From Halopolyspora algeriensis (GTDB taxonomy: Bacteria > Actinomycetota > Actinomycetes > Mycobacteriales > Pseudonocardiaceae): DNA of 64,000 nucleotides. The stretch lies in assembly GCF_003337235.1 (NCBI RefSeq), contig NZ_QPJC01000009.1:1-64000 (forward strand). The letters run 5' to 3'. Below the pieces are notes generated by a model. That model did no database searches. It was not told where the DNA came from and saw only the letters and a program-made list of their open reading frames with translations. A program made the translations under genes and the position numbers. Below, piece after piece: positions 35,279 through 46,356 of this stretch. The stretch's first letter is position 1. Each line of letters opens with the position of its first letter.

Positions 35279-36159
35279 GACCGATCGCCCTTGTCGGCCA
35301 CCGAGGCCAACAGCTCCTGCCGCCAGGTCTCGGTCTTGCGAATCTCGTTGAAGGTGAAGATGTGCAGCCCGCGAATGTTGCCCGTGGTGCCTGCCACCGC
35401 GGTGCCGAGCCGCTTGGCCAGTTTCGTCGGGTTGTAGCCGCCGGGCAGCAGGAACCGCCACAGCAGGCTTTGCTGCTTTTGCAGGAACCGTGCCGACTGG
35501 CCCAGCCCGATGCCCGCCGAGATCCGCATCAGCTTCTGGCGGCTCACCGGTCCCGGCATGCCCACGGAGACCGGAAGATCGATGTCCGAGTTGGCGATGC
35601 CCGCCGCCCAGGAGCTCGTCGTGGTGGCATCGAAGCAGATCTGCGTGGTGACGTGGGTCGCCATCGGCGCCTTCTGCTTCAATGCCAGATCGATCGACTC
35701 CTGCGGGATGGCCGCGTGCCCCTCCGGGTAACCGCCGATGCCGACCTCGTCGAAGGGATGTGCGGCCGCCTCCATCGCCTGCAGCAGCGAGTACGCGTCC
35801 GGAAACTCGCCCGCCGGCTCCGGGGCGTCCCCGCCGATGACGAAGACCGAGCGCGCCCCTGCCTCGCGGAGGCGGACCACCACGTCACCGACATGCCCGG
35901 CGTCGACGAACTGCCGCGCAGGCAGGTGCGGCGTGACGGTGTATCCGTGCCGCAGCAGCCGCTCGGTCAGATTCAGGGTCGTATCGATCCCCTTCGCCTC
36001 GGTGACCGTGACGGTCAGCGGCACCGTGGTCGGCACCGCGGCGAGCACGTCCTGCTCGGTACTCTTGAACGGCATCACCTCGTAACTGATGTTGCGCACC
36101 AGGTCGACGAGATCGGAGCGTCGGCGCCGGCTTTCGGTGACCTCACGCTGGATGCTCAT
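35275..36159 (-). CDS. metF: 5,10-methylenetetrahydrofolate reductase MetF-like
   Basis: A 294-residue TIM-barrel flavoprotein of the MTHFR family: YEVMPFKS near the start in place of the usual FEFFPP, VTVTEAKG, then GARSVFVIGGDAPEP and YPEGH (here GGYPEGHAAIP), all typical. It would run toward methylene-THF to oxidise the methyl-THF formed by the LigM-type demethylase. The same linkage, ligM with metF, is known in Sphingobium SYK-6. GAGGAG lies upstream of the ATG. It is the first gene of the minus-strand operon, divergent from galB-ligK-ligM. Confidence 0.88.
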
Positions 36160-36540
36160 GGCGTCTCCTCAGTCTTCGTGCAGGCGTCACCAGTAGAGCC
36201 GAGCGGAGATCGTGTTTCGTCCGGCATTGATTCCGAGTTGACCGCGACAAATGACCGAGGCGCCGAAGACGACGGACCGTTGGATGCTCGGCTGCTGCAC
36301 TGGAGCACGGAAAACACCGCCGGAACACAGCGATACCGTCCACCACGGTCGCCCGATTTGCCGGATTCGCGCCCACGTCTCCGAGAGCGGCTTCTCGACG
36401 GAGATACCGCCAAGCGCGCCGAGTCGACTGACCGCGTGAGTCGAATGACGTAGAGCAAACCGGTCTCGGCGACGTCCCGATCCGGGTCGGCTCCTCCTAC
36501 TGTCCTTGATGACGGCCGAGGACTGCGAAGGAGATGCCGG
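36160..36540. other. 381-bp divergent promoter region between metF and galB
   Basis: No gene is seen. Both operons of the aromatic island should start here. I found no strong palindrome; the direct repeat GAGTCGA near 36421 and 36438 is weak. Confidence 0.4.
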
Positions 36541-37263
36541 ATGAGTTCGTTACTCGTGATCAGCGCCCATGCGGGCGACTTCGTCTGGCGGGCCGCCGGG
36601 GCCATCGCACTGGCCACCGCCCGCGGCGATCGGGCGAAGGTGGTGTGCCTGACCTACGGGGAGCGCGGCGAGTCCGCAAAGGCCTGGCGCGAGGGCAAAA
36701 ACCTCGCCGAGATCAAGGAGATCCGGCGTGCCGAGGCGACCAACGCGGCCGATGCGCTGGGCGCGGAGATCGAGTTCCTCGACGCCGGTGACTACCCGTT
36801 GCAGGAGAGCCAGGAGCTGGTCGACCGGCTCGTGCGGGTGTATCGCGAGGTCGATCCCGGCGTCGTACTGACCCACCCGCTGACCGACCCCTACAACCAG
36901 GACCACCCCGCGGCCGCGCGCATGGCGCTGCAGGCCCGCGTGCTCGCACAGGCCATCGGCTACGACGCCCCGGGCGAACCACTGGGCGCACCACCGGTGT
37001 TCTTCTTCGAACCGCACCAGCCCGAACAGTGCGACTTCAAACCGGACGTGCTGCTCGACATCACCTCGGTGTTCGACACCAAACGCACAGCGATGGAGTC
37101 CCTGCCCGCACAGCAACACATGTGGGAGTACTACATCGACCTCGCCAAACGGCGCGGCGTGCAGCTCAAACGCAACGCAGGCCCCAACCTCGGCCTGCCG
37201 CACAACACCGTGGGCGAGGCCTACATGCGGCTCTACCCCCAGGTCACGGAGGTGCTGAAGTGA
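36541..37263 (+). CDS. galB: PIG-L-family hydratase, GalB-like (4-oxalomesaconate hydratase)
   Basis: A 240-residue protein of the PIG-L/LmbE fold. The usual PHPDD metal motif is SAHAGDFVWR, the form found in GalB of Pseudomonas putida, where the family member hydrates 4-oxalomesaconate to 4-carboxy-4-hydroxy-2-oxoadipate. LTYGERGESAK and a downstream HPLTDPYNQDH metal-site region also match that subgroup. AAGGAG precedes the ATG. Its stop overlaps the aldolase GTG (GTGA), which would use its product. Without the context it would be called only a deacetylase-like protein. Confidence 0.82.
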   Translation: MSSLLVISAHAGDFVWRAAGAIALATARGDRAKVVCLTYGERGESAKAWREGKNLAEIKEIRRAEATNAADALGAEIEFLDAGDYPLQESQELVDRLVRVYREVDPGVVLTHPLTDPYNQDHPAAARMALQARVLAQAIGYDAPGEPLGAPPVFFFEPHQPEQCDFKPDVLLDITSVFDTKRTAMESLPAQQHMWEYYIDLAKRRGVQLKRNAGPNLGLPHNTVGEAYMRLYPQVTEVLK

Positions 37264-37955
37264 ACAACGTCATCGTCACCGATCCGCCCCGCGCCGAGCT
37301 CGACAAGGTCACCAAGCTCTCCGAGTACGGTGTGGCCACCGTGCACGAAGCACTGGGCCGCACCGGATTCCTCGGCTCGCAGCTGCGCCCGACACATCTC
37401 GGCTCACGCATCGGCGGCACCGCCGTCACGGTGCTGTGCTGGCCCGGCGACAATCTCATGATCCACGCCGCGATCGAACAATGCCGCCCCGGTGACGTGC
37501 TCGTGGTGACCACGACCTCGCCGTGCACCGACGGACTGTTCGGAGAGCTGTTCGCCACCGCCCTGCAGGTGCGCGAGGTGCGCGGACTCGTCACCACCAG
37601 CGGCGTCCGCGACGTCGACGATCTGCACGCGATGGGCTTTCCCGTCTGGTCGGCCGCGGTCAGCGCGCAGGGCACCGTCAAGGCCACGCCGGGCTCGGTC
37701 AACGTGCCCATCACCATCGGCGGACAACTCGTCCGGCCCGGCGATGCCATCCTCGCCGACGACGACGGTGCCATGGTCGTACCCCGCAACGACGTCGACC
37801 ACGGGCTGCAAGCAGCACAAGCCCGTGTCGACAAGGAAGAGGCCACCCGGGAAGCTTTCCGCAGCGGAGAACTCGGCCTCGACCGCTACAACCTGCGCAC
37901 CAAACTCGCCGACCTCGGTGTGCAATATCTGACCGCGCAGGAATACGGGCTGTAA
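37260..37955 (+). CDS. ligK: 4-carboxy-4-hydroxy-2-oxoadipate aldolase / oxaloacetate decarboxylase (LigK/GalC, RraA-like)
   Basis: A 231-residue class II pyruvate aldolase of the RraA fold. The family core is GDNLMIHAAIEQCRPGDVLVV, then GELFATALQVREVRGLVTTSGVRD with the metal/pyruvate-binding Arg-Asp pair. It should cleave 4-carboxy-4-hydroxy-2-oxoadipate to pyruvate and oxaloacetate. The GTG start overlaps the galB stop, so the hydratase and aldolase are produced together. This is the last step of both the protocatechuate 4,5- and the gallate pathways. Confidence 0.88.
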   Translation: MNNVIVTDPPRAELDKVTKLSEYGVATVHEALGRTGFLGSQLRPTHLGSRIGGTAVTVLCWPGDNLMIHAAIEQCRPGDVLVVTTTSPCTDGLFGELFATALQVREVRGLVTTSGVRDVDDLHAMGFPVWSAAVSAQGTVKATPGSVNVPITIGGQLVRPGDAILADDDGAMVVPRNDVDHGLQAAQARVDKEEATREAFRSGELGLDRYNLRTKLADLGVQYLTAQEYGL

Positions 37956-39533
<1,578 letters not shown>

Positions 39534-39587
39534 CACCTGTCAGGCGTCTCCCGAACACTGGTCTGCCATGGCGGGGCAGCACCTCAC

Positions 39588-39620
39588 GGCCGGGTGGCGG
39601 GACGATCCCGCCACCCGGCC
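39588..39620 (+). terminator. terminator hairpin after ligM
   Basis: GGCCGGGTGGCGGGA and TCCCGCCACCCGGCC form a perfect 15-bp stem with a 3-base loop, 54 bases past the ligM stop. The SDR gene that follows would need its own promoter or read-through. Confidence 0.75.
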
Positions 39621-39714
39621 CCGCTTTCGACGACGGCAAGCACCGAATCCGGACGGGAGCACTCTTCGCCGCTGACCTGGTGGCGGCCCTCGCGAATGGA
39701 GGCAGGAGCGGACA

Positions 39715-40476
39715 ATGGCGAAACGAGAGTACCGACTCGAGGGCCGGACCGCGTTCGTCACCGGCGCGGCCGGAGGTCTGGGCAGCGGCATATGCCGACG
39801 GTTGCTCGACGACGGTGCCGAGGTGGTGGGGCTGGACATCGCCTCCCCCGAGGAGACAGCGCAGGCGGTGGGCGAGGAGGACGACCGCTTCCACGCGGTC
39901 CGGTGCGATGTCGGCGACCCGGACAGCACACGTCGTGTCTGCGCGGAGTGGGGTGAGCGCCTCGGTGGTGTCGACGTTCTGGTCAACAACGCCGGTCTGC
40001 TCTCGGGCAGGTCCGACCTGTTGAACGCCACCAAGGAGCAGATGCTCTCCTACTTCGAAACCAATTCCGTGGGAGCGTTGCTGATGGTGCAGGGCTGTCA
40101 TTCGTGGCTGCGGGCGAGCACGTTCGGTGGCAGGATCGTCAACGTCGCCTCACGCACTTTCCACACCGGTTCGCCCTGCCAACTCGCCTACGTCGCCAGC
40201 AAGGGCGCACTCGTCGGCATGACCCGCGTCATGGCCCGCGAGCTCGGATCCGACGAGATCACCGTCAACGCCGTGATGCCCGCACAGGTGGCCACCCCCG
40301 GCACCCGGCAGCACTCCTCCGACGAGGTCTTCGCGCGCACGATGAGTCAGCAGGCGATCCAGAAGTTCGTCACCCCGGACGACTTCGCCGGCCTGGTCAG
40401 CTTCCTCGCCTCGGACGACGGCGCGCTCATGACCGGACAGACCCTGGTCTACGACGGCGGCGGCCTGCTGCACTGA
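39715..40476 (+). CDS. short-chain dehydrogenase/reductase
   Basis: A 253-residue classical SDR: TGAAGGLGSGI cofactor motif, NNAG, catalytic Ser in NVASRTFHTG and YxxxK in YVASK, ending in a GG-rich GQTLVYDGGG. It lies downstream of ligM but beyond a strong terminator. It might oxidise a side chain or a ring-cleavage semialdehyde; nothing in the sequence fixes the substrate. Confidence 0.85.
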   Translation: MAKREYRLEGRTAFVTGAAGGLGSGICRRLLDDGAEVVGLDIASPEETAQAVGEEDDRFHAVRCDVGDPDSTRRVCAEWGERLGGVDVLVNNAGLLSGRSDLLNATKEQMLSYFETNSVGALLMVQGCHSWLRASTFGGRIVNVASRTFHTGSPCQLAYVASKGALVGMTRVMARELGSDEITVNAVMPAQVATPGTRQHSSDEVFARTMSQQAIQKFVTPDDFAGLVSFLASDDGALMTGQTLVYDGGGLLH

Positions 40477-40676
40477 GACTCGGTGCACGAGTTGCTGACC
40501 ACCGTGCCGGTCCGCGCGGGCCGCAGTCTGCGGCTCGATGTGCTCGGGGCAGGCCGCACACCCGGATCGGATCGCCGGGAATAGCCTTCCTTCGACTACG
40601 CGCTGCTGCATCGGCCCTGGGAAGAGGATGTGGTCGACCGGGAAGGCAAGTTCCGCACCCCCTGCAGGGCTTCACC
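40477..40676 (+). other. possible gene remnant between convergent genes
   Basis: Read from GTG 40483, one frame gives ~33 protein-like codons, a stop, then SFDYALLHRPWEEDVVDREG. Similar coding character on both sides of one stop in the same frame suggests a decayed reading frame, but I do not recognise the family. Confidence 0.25.
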
Positions 40677-41438
40677 TCAGCCCTGCGGGCCTGCCGCGGC
40701 ACCTTCCGGCCGGCCGGAAGGTATCCGGCACGGAAGGAGCCGTCCGGACGGCGTAACGTGCCAGCTACGCGCGTCGGCGCAGAGCCGCTCGACCATGACG
40801 CTGAGCATCCGCTCACCGTCGGCGGTCGATGCGCCCGCGGGATCTCCCAGCACACCGTTCGGGCTGACGTGGCGTACCGAGGTTCGCATCAGCTCCGGCA
40901 GCAATTCACCGATCGGTTCGGTACGTCCGGGCTTCGCGCGTTCCGCGTGTACCGCCGGCGGTTTCAGCGCCATCATGAGCGCTGTTTCCGTCCTGCCCGC
41001 GTGCGCATCGGCGTCTCCCGGAAGGTGCGACCACCATGCGACGTCACGGCTCTCGTCCCGCAGCCGAGCGACCGCCTGCGCGAGGGTTCGACTGTTACCA
41101 CCGTGGCCGTTGACGATCAACAGCCGTCCGGCCCAGCAGAGCAACGACCTGCCGAGTTCGACGAGCAGCAGCTGCAACGCCTCGCAGCCGATCGAAACAG
41201 TGCCCGGAAACCCCTCGTGCTCGCCGCTGGCCGCATAGGGCTGTTCCGGGGCGAGCAGCACATCGATGTCTCCTGCCAGTTCCCCTACCGCGCTGCGAGC
41301 CACCGCAGTGGCGATTGCCGTGTCGGTGTCCACCGGCAGATGCGGACCGTGCTGTTCGCAGGCTCCGAGCGGAAGCACGACCAGCGGCTCGCGGTCGACC
41401 AGATCCGGCCACGCCTGGTCGGTCAGCAGCAAACTCAT
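40677..41438 (-). CDS. mftE: mycofactocin peptidase MftE (creatininase family)
   Basis: A 253-residue creatininase-fold metallopeptidase. The metal-binding GACEQHGPHLPVDTD holds Glu28, His30 and Asp38 or near. GEHEGFPGTVS and NGHGGN complete the family signature. It cuts the modified precursor to release the C-terminal Val-Tyr-derived AHDP unit of mycofactocin. The start overlaps the mftF stop. The C-terminal ~30 residues are Arg/Pro/Gly-rich and encoded partly by a long palindrome, so the natural end may once have been elsewhere. Confidence 0.93.
   Translation of the reverse strand: MSLLLTDQAWPDLVDREPLVVLPLGACEQHGPHLPVDTDTAIATAVARSAVGELAGDIDVLLAPEQPYAASGEHEGFPGTVSIGCEALQLLLVELGRSLLCWAGRLLIVNGHGGNSRTLAQAVARLRDESRDVAWWSHLPGDADAHAGRTETALMMALKPPAVHAERAKPGRTEPIGELLPELMRTSVRHVSPNGVLGDPAGASTADGERMLSVMVERLCADARSWHVTPSGRLLPCRIPSGRPEGAAAGPQG
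40701..40722. terminator. 22-bp perfect palindrome inside the 3' end of mftE
   Basis: ACCTTCCGGCC is followed at once by its reverse complement. As RNA it would be a tight hairpin with little loop. It may end transcription of the mft operon and of the convergent SDR gene, even though it sits within the last mftE codons. Confidence 0.35.
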
Positions 41439-42919
41439 CTCGCCCCCACACGCTCGTACCGTTGTGACGACCTGCTGCGATCACAAGTGCGCCCGGCTTT
41501 CGACCCGATGGAGCGTGACGCCGGAAGTCGCCGCCCGGAGCCTCTGCACAAGGAGTCATCGGTGAACTGTGGACGGAGCGGACCGATGGTGCGTTCCTTC
41601 AGACAACCCGCCCACACCCCGGCCCCGTACGACAGGTCGTCGAGGAGGCGCAGAAGGGCCCAGCTCGGACCTTTGCCCGCCGATTCGATCAGACAGGGCA
41701 GCAACACGGCCGAGGTCACCGCGCGGGCTCTTCCACCGAACAGTGCAGCGACGAGTGCCGGCGGCCACCAGGTGCGCCGGGTGGCCTCGGCGAGGATCCT
41801 TCCGGCGCCCAAGTGCCCCACGCCGGCCAAGCGCAGCGCCTCGGTGGCGGGGATGCCTCGACCGCGAAGCGCTCGGGGGAACAACGCGGTCGTCACCGCC
41901 GCCGTCGCCAGCGCGGTAACGGGACGACCCGAAGCCAGCAGACCCCACGAGAGGGCGCTCCATCGAGACACCTTCGCGCAACAGAGCAGGCCGGGATGCC
42001 GGGCGGATAGCGATGCCGCCGAAGTGCCGTACTCGAATCGCTGCCGCATCCACTCCAGCAGGCCCGCGCGCGGATCGTGCCACACGACCGATTCCGGCGC
42101 GTACCGAACGGTGTGCCCACTCGCTGCGAGTCGCCATACGAGGTCGACGTCCTCGCCGAAGCGCAGACGCGTGTCGAAACCGCCCAGTTCGGCAAGAGCG
42201 CTCCGGCGCACGACGAGCGCGGCACCGGGCACGTAGCTGACACGGCTCATCGGGCGCACGGGTGCTGGTCTACTCCCCAGGTCCAAAGCGGATCGATCCT
42301 GCTCGTAGCGCTCCAGGGGCGCATCACCCGGACGACTGCGGATCCTCGGCGCGACGGCCGCAACCTCTGGGTCCGAAAACAGCGGAAGTATCGCGTCCAG
42401 CCAGCCGGTCTCGGGGACGACGTCGGAATCGACGAAGGCGATCAGCTCGGTTCGCACACGTTGCCATCCGGCGTTACGAGCCGCCGCGGGCCCCAGCGGT
42501 TTCTCGTGCCGCAGCGCGGCTTCCGGTAACGGCTCGACGGAACCGTCATCGACGATGATCCGCTCGGAGAGCTCATCGGTGGCCTCCAACAGTCGGTGCA
42601 CACCGGAGGCGTTGTCCTTCACCGGAGTGACGAGGGTGAGGTCTGCGAGCGTGAAACGACCTCGCGGAGATTCGGGGTGGAGCAGCCCGGCGTCGAGCAG
42701 CCGCCGGGCCAACCGCTGCTCCCCCGCGTTCCTGCGGAGCGCTTCGCCGCCGTTCACCCAGCGGCCGAAGACCCGCGCGCCCTGTGCTCCGAGTTTCAGA
42801 AGCCACAATGGTGAGCCGCCGACCAGCACCGTTCCCCCCGCGAAGCGACGCACCGAGTCGTCCGGCCGCAGGAACGTGCCTTCCGGGACCAGCTCGCCGA
42901 CATCCTCGTGAGCACTCAT
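41435..42919 (-). CDS. mftF: mycofactocin glycosyltransferase MftF
   Basis: A 494-residue family 2 glycosyltransferase. After an N-terminal ~90-residue PqqD-like region, the catalytic domain begins at LTLVTPVKDNASG. AFVDSDVVPE carries the DxD-type metal motif, and FGEDVDLVWRLAASGH the ED acceptor motif. Hydrophobic segments near the C-terminus suggest membrane association. It adds the beta-1,4-glucose chain to premycofactocin. ATG 42919 overlaps the SDR stop (ATGA), and it is followed by mftE with another overlap. Confidence 0.93.
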   Translation of the reverse strand: MSAHEDVGELVPEGTFLRPDDSVRRFAGGTVLVGGSPLWLLKLGAQGARVFGRWVNGGEALRRNAGEQRLARRLLDAGLLHPESPRGRFTLADLTLVTPVKDNASGVHRLLEATDELSERIIVDDGSVEPLPEAALRHEKPLGPAAARNAGWQRVRTELIAFVDSDVVPETGWLDAILPLFSDPEVAAVAPRIRSRPGDAPLERYEQDRSALDLGSRPAPVRPMSRVSYVPGAALVVRRSALAELGGFDTRLRFGEDVDLVWRLAASGHTVRYAPESVVWHDPRAGLLEWMRQRFEYGTSAASLSARHPGLLCCAKVSRWSALSWGLLASGRPVTALATAAVTTALFPRALRGRGIPATEALRLAGVGHLGAGRILAEATRRTWWPPALVAALFGGRARAVTSAVLLPCLIESAGKGPSWALLRLLDDLSYGAGVWAGCLKERTIGPLRPQFTDDSLCRGSGRRLPASRSIGSKAGRTCDRSRSSQRYERVGAR

Positions 42920-43704
42920 GCGGTGAATCCTCCGTCCGCGTGGACGACCGTGCCCGTGATCGCGGAAGCTTCCGGCGAGCACAGAAAACACACCACCGCA
43001 GCCACCTCGTCGGGCTCGAGCAGACGCTCGGTGAGCTGGTGCCGAGCGAACTCCTCGATGTCGTCCAGCCCGTAGAGGTCGGCCGTCGCATCGAGCATGT
43101 CGGTTCGCGTGGAGCCCGGCGAGACCGCCGTGGCACAGACACCCGTATCGCGCAGGTCGATCGCGAGTCCGCGAATCAACCCCACAACGGCGTGTTTGGC
43201 CGCGTTGTACGAGCTCAGTCGCCACAGGCCGCGATGCGCCGCCGCCGAGGCAAGGGCCACGAACCGGCCGTTGCGCGGTTGCGGCCGCCGCAGCAGAGTC
43301 GGAATCGCGGCACGCGCCAGATTCGCAACTCCGGATACACCGGTTGAGAACACCACATCCCATTCGGAGTCGTCGGCCTCCCAGAACGGTTTGCCGCCCG
43401 CCATCAGCGCGGCGGCCCCGACGGCCGCGTCGAGCCCACCGAAGCGCTGCTCCGCCAAGGACACCACCGCACGCAGTCCCTCGAGGTCGCGCACGTCGAC
43501 GACGGCCTCGATCACCTTCCCGGGATGTTCCCGAACGAGTTCGGTGAGCTGGTCCTCGGTCCCCAACGGGTACCCGGCGTACGGATCGTCGGCGCAACGG
43601 TCGACGGCCACCACGTTCCAGCCCGTGGCGGCCAGTCGTCGAACCACTGCCGCACCGATGCCGCGTGCAGCGCCGGTGACCACGGCAACCCTCGGTTCGT
43701 TCAT
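42916..43704 (-). CDS. mycofactocin-associated short-chain dehydrogenase
   Basis: A 262-residue SDR with TGAARGIGAAV and catalytic YNAAK. It sits inside the mft operon between mftD and mftF, where SDRs with tightly bound NAD that exchange electrons with mycofactocin are commonly encoded. The start is ATG 43704, which has GAGAGGGAAG upstream; the frame extends 13 codons further. It may oxidise an alcohol and hand electrons to mycofactocin. The NNAG motif is replaced by GAAAL. Confidence 0.88.
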   Translation of the reverse strand: MNEPRVAVVTGAARGIGAAVVRRLAATGWNVVAVDRCADDPYAGYPLGTEDQLTELVREHPGKVIEAVVDVRDLEGLRAVVSLAEQRFGGLDAAVGAAALMAGGKPFWEADDSEWDVVFSTGVSGVANLARAAIPTLLRRPQPRNGRFVALASAAAHRGLWRLSSYNAAKHAVVGLIRGLAIDLRDTGVCATAVSPGSTRTDMLDATADLYGLDDIEEFARHQLTERLLEPDEVAAVVCFLCSPEASAITGTVVHADGGFTA

Positions 43705-43791
43705 CGGCTCTTCCCTCTCACCCGGGAACACTTGCAGACTCACGGGTTGTGGCGCTGTGCCCCGGCTCCGGCACGGCTTCAGGACACCACC

Positions 43792-44988
43792 TCAACCGGA
43801 GCCGACGGTCTCTGCTCCTCCGAAACCGCTTTCGAATCCGGGCGGAACGACCACGTCGGAACGATCGAGCTCCTGAACGGACGAGCGCCCCAGGCCCAGC
43901 AGCGCCGAGTCGATGCCACCGCGCAGGATGTCGAGCACGTTTTCCACACCGGCCTGGCCGTTGGCTGCCAGGCCCCACAGGTAAGCGCGTCCGATCATGA
44001 CGGCCTTGGCACCCAGCGCCAGCGCCTTGACCACGTCGCTGCCGCGGCGGACACCGCCGTCGAGCAGCACCTCCACCTGGTCGCCCACGGCCTCGGCGAT
44101 GCGGGGCAGAGTCCGGATGCTGGCGGGGGTGCCGTCGAGGTTGTTGCCGCCGTGGTTGGACACCGAGATCGCCGTCACGCCCGCATCGACCGCGCGTTTG
44201 GCATCATCGACCCGGCCGACGCCTTTGAGCATGAAGGGCCCGTCCCACCGTTCGCGCATCCACCGCACGTCGTCCCAGTTCGGCGGGGGTGTGAACATCC
44301 ATTCCCCGTAGGCGCCGAAGAAGGTGGGAGGTGTCTCCTCGCGGCGCCCCCTGACGTTGGGAACCGTCAGATCGGGAATTTGGCGCCGCTTGGCGAACGC
44401 GGAGAACCATCTGGGGTGGGTCAGCGCCTGCGGCGCGTAGCGCAGCATCGTCTTCAGGTCCATCCGCTCCGGAATGGCGGGACTTCCCCAGTCCCTGCCG
44501 TGCGAGAACGACCAGTCCGTGGTTGCGATCATGCCGACCGCACCCGCCTCGCTGGCACGCTGCATGCGCTGCTCGATCTCGCCGCGGCCTCCCACCCAGT
44601 AGGTCTGGAAGAAGGTCTGCGGATTGGCGGCGGTGACCTCCTCGACCGGTTTACTGGCGAACCCGCTCAACCCCATGGCCGTGCCGCGCGCCGCCGCCGC
44701 GCGGGCGACGGCCACCTCACCGTCCGGGTGCACGGCCTGCACACCGGTCGGAGAGATGACCACGGGCAACGAGATCGGTTGCCCCATCACCGTCGTGCTC
44801 AGATCACGCTCGTGCGAAAGACCGGCCACGTGCGGGGCGAACCCCAGTTCGGCGAAGGCGGCCTGATTGTCCTGCAGCGTCACCCCCTTCTCCGAGCCGG
44901 CGATCAGTGCTCCGTACACCGACCACGGCAGGCGTTTGCGTGCTCTGCGCTGTGCTTCGGCAACGGTCTCGAACCAGTCACTGCCCAT
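43792..44988 (-). CDS. mftD: pre-mycofactocin synthase MftD (FMN-dependent)
   Basis: A 398-residue member of the lactate oxidase/dehydrogenase TIM-barrel family. FMN and active-site motifs are NHGGNNLDG, GVRRGSDVVKALALGAKAVMIGR and, near the start, SPTGVQAVHPDGE. In mycofactocin synthesis it oxidatively deaminates AHDP to give the redox-active alpha-keto amide PMFT. Start ATG 44988 is used; a TTG two codons upstream is possible because the AAAGGAAAG site lies between optimal distances for both. Confidence 0.94.
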   Translation of the reverse strand: MGSDWFETVAEAQRRARKRLPWSVYGALIAGSEKGVTLQDNQAAFAELGFAPHVAGLSHERDLSTTVMGQPISLPVVISPTGVQAVHPDGEVAVARAAAARGTAMGLSGFASKPVEEVTAANPQTFFQTYWVGGRGEIEQRMQRASEAGAVGMIATTDWSFSHGRDWGSPAIPERMDLKTMLRYAPQALTHPRWFSAFAKRRQIPDLTVPNVRGRREETPPTFFGAYGEWMFTPPPNWDDVRWMRERWDGPFMLKGVGRVDDAKRAVDAGVTAISVSNHGGNNLDGTPASIRTLPRIAEAVGDQVEVLLDGGVRRGSDVVKALALGAKAVMIGRAYLWGLAANGQAGVENVLDILRGGIDSALLGLGRSSVQELDRSDVVVPPGFESGFGGAETVGSG

Positions 44989-45055
44989 GGGCAAACTTTC
45001 CTTTCACGACAACGAACTCCGGAAAGCGATCCGGAGCCCTGCAAGATGATCCGGC

Positions 45056-46279
45056 TCAGCTCATTCCGGCCAGGGGACTCTCGTCGCAGGCTCGGTCCGG
45101 GCGCCGAATGGCAGGCAACCCCAGCAGAACCTGCTGCTTTTGGGTGCTGGGTCGTGAGTGGTCCTGCGCCGGGCGAGGTGTCTGCCGGACATCGACCTCG
45201 GTCAGGGCCGCCGCACCGTGCCCCTTGACGCATTCCGGATCCGGGCCGTCCAGCGGCAGACCGGTGAAGAACTTCGCAGCCATGCACCCGCCCTGGCACG
45301 CGTCGTAAGCCGAACACGACATGCAGGCTCCACCGGTCTGCGGTCGCCGCAGGTCGTTGAACAGCTCGGAATCCCGCCACACGGCACCGAATCCGGCCTC
45401 CCGGACGTTCCCGGCGTGGAAGGCATCGTGGATGGCGAACGGGCACGCGTAGACATCGCCCACGGGGTCGATCAAGCACACCACCCGGCCGGCCCCGCAC
45501 AGGTTCAGCCCCGGCAATGGCTCCGACCCCAGCGCGTTGAGGTGGAAGAACGAGTCACCGGTGAGCACGTTCTCGCCGTTGTCCAGCAACCAGCGGTAGA
45601 TCGTCCACTGCTGCTCGGCGGTAGGGTGCAGCTCGTCCCACACGTCGGCGCCACGCCCCGACGGACGCAGCCTGGTGATCCGCAATTGGGCACCGAATCC
45701 GTCGGCGATTCGCTTGAACTCGTCGAGCTGGTCGACGTTCCGGCTGGTCACCACCACCGAGATCTTGAATTCGCGCATTCCCGCTGCAGCGAGGTTCTCC
45801 ATGGCCCGCATCGCCGTGTCGTAGGAGCCCGCACCGCGCACCGCGTCGTTGACCTCGGGCGTCGCCCCGTCCAGTGAGATCTGCACGTCCACGTAGTCGG
45901 TCGCCGCGAGCCGGCGCGCACGCTGCGGGGTGATCCGATAGCCGTTGGTGGAGAACTTGATACCGACGTGGTGATCGACGGCGTAGTCGAGCAGTTCCCA
46001 GAAGTCCGGGCGCACGGTCGGCTCCCCGCCACCCACGTTGACGTAGAAGACCTGCATCCGCTCCAGCTCGTCGATCACCGACTTGATCTCGTCGGTGCTC
46101 AACTCCTCGGGGTCGCGCCGGCCGGACGAGGACAGGCAGTGCGCACAGGAAAGATTGCAGGCGTAGGTCCATTCCCACGTCAGGCAGATCGGAGACTGCA
46201 GTCCGTGCTTGAACTGCTCGACGAGCGGGAGAACATCTTTCTTCCGGTCGTTCCGCGAGGAAGAACGCATGGTGGTCAT
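45056..46279 (-). CDS. mftC: mycofactocin radical SAM maturase MftC
   Basis: A 407-residue radical SAM/SPASM enzyme. Cys41, Cys45 and Cys48 (CNLSCAHC) bind the SAM cluster; VGGGEPTVRPDF follows as the GGE motif. The C-terminal half holds the SPASM cysteines (NLCGAGRVVC, ACPF, CMSCSAYDACQGGC). It oxidatively decarboxylates the C-terminal Tyr of MftA and forms the Val-Tyr cross-link. The ATG at 46277-46279 has AGGAG upstream. The last ~40 residues after EVDV are a Pro/Arg-rich tail of unclear value. Confidence 0.96.
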   Translation of the reverse strand: MTTMRSSSRNDRKKDVLPLVEQFKHGLQSPICLTWEWTYACNLSCAHCLSSSGRRDPEELSTDEIKSVIDELERMQVFYVNVGGGEPTVRPDFWELLDYAVDHHVGIKFSTNGYRITPQRARRLAATDYVDVQISLDGATPEVNDAVRGAGSYDTAMRAMENLAAAGMREFKISVVVTSRNVDQLDEFKRIADGFGAQLRITRLRPSGRGADVWDELHPTAEQQWTIYRWLLDNGENVLTGDSFFHLNALGSEPLPGLNLCGAGRVVCLIDPVGDVYACPFAIHDAFHAGNVREAGFGAVWRDSELFNDLRRPQTGGACMSCSAYDACQGGCMAAKFFTGLPLDGPDPECVKGHGAAALTEVDVRQTPRPAQDHSRPSTQKQQVLLGLPAIRRPDRACDESPLAGMS

Positions 46280-46356
46280 GAGTGGCACTCCTGGGTGAGT
46301 GGCGAGCGGGATGAGCAGGGCAGGCGAGACTGCTGTCGGACGGCCACTCACCGACC

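Noticed and set aside
36541-37263. Mycothiol deacetylase (MshB) or similar PIG-L deacetylase
   Set aside because: The PHPDD motif of deacetylases is replaced by AHAGD as in GalB, and the stop/start coupling to the aldolase supports a hydratase.
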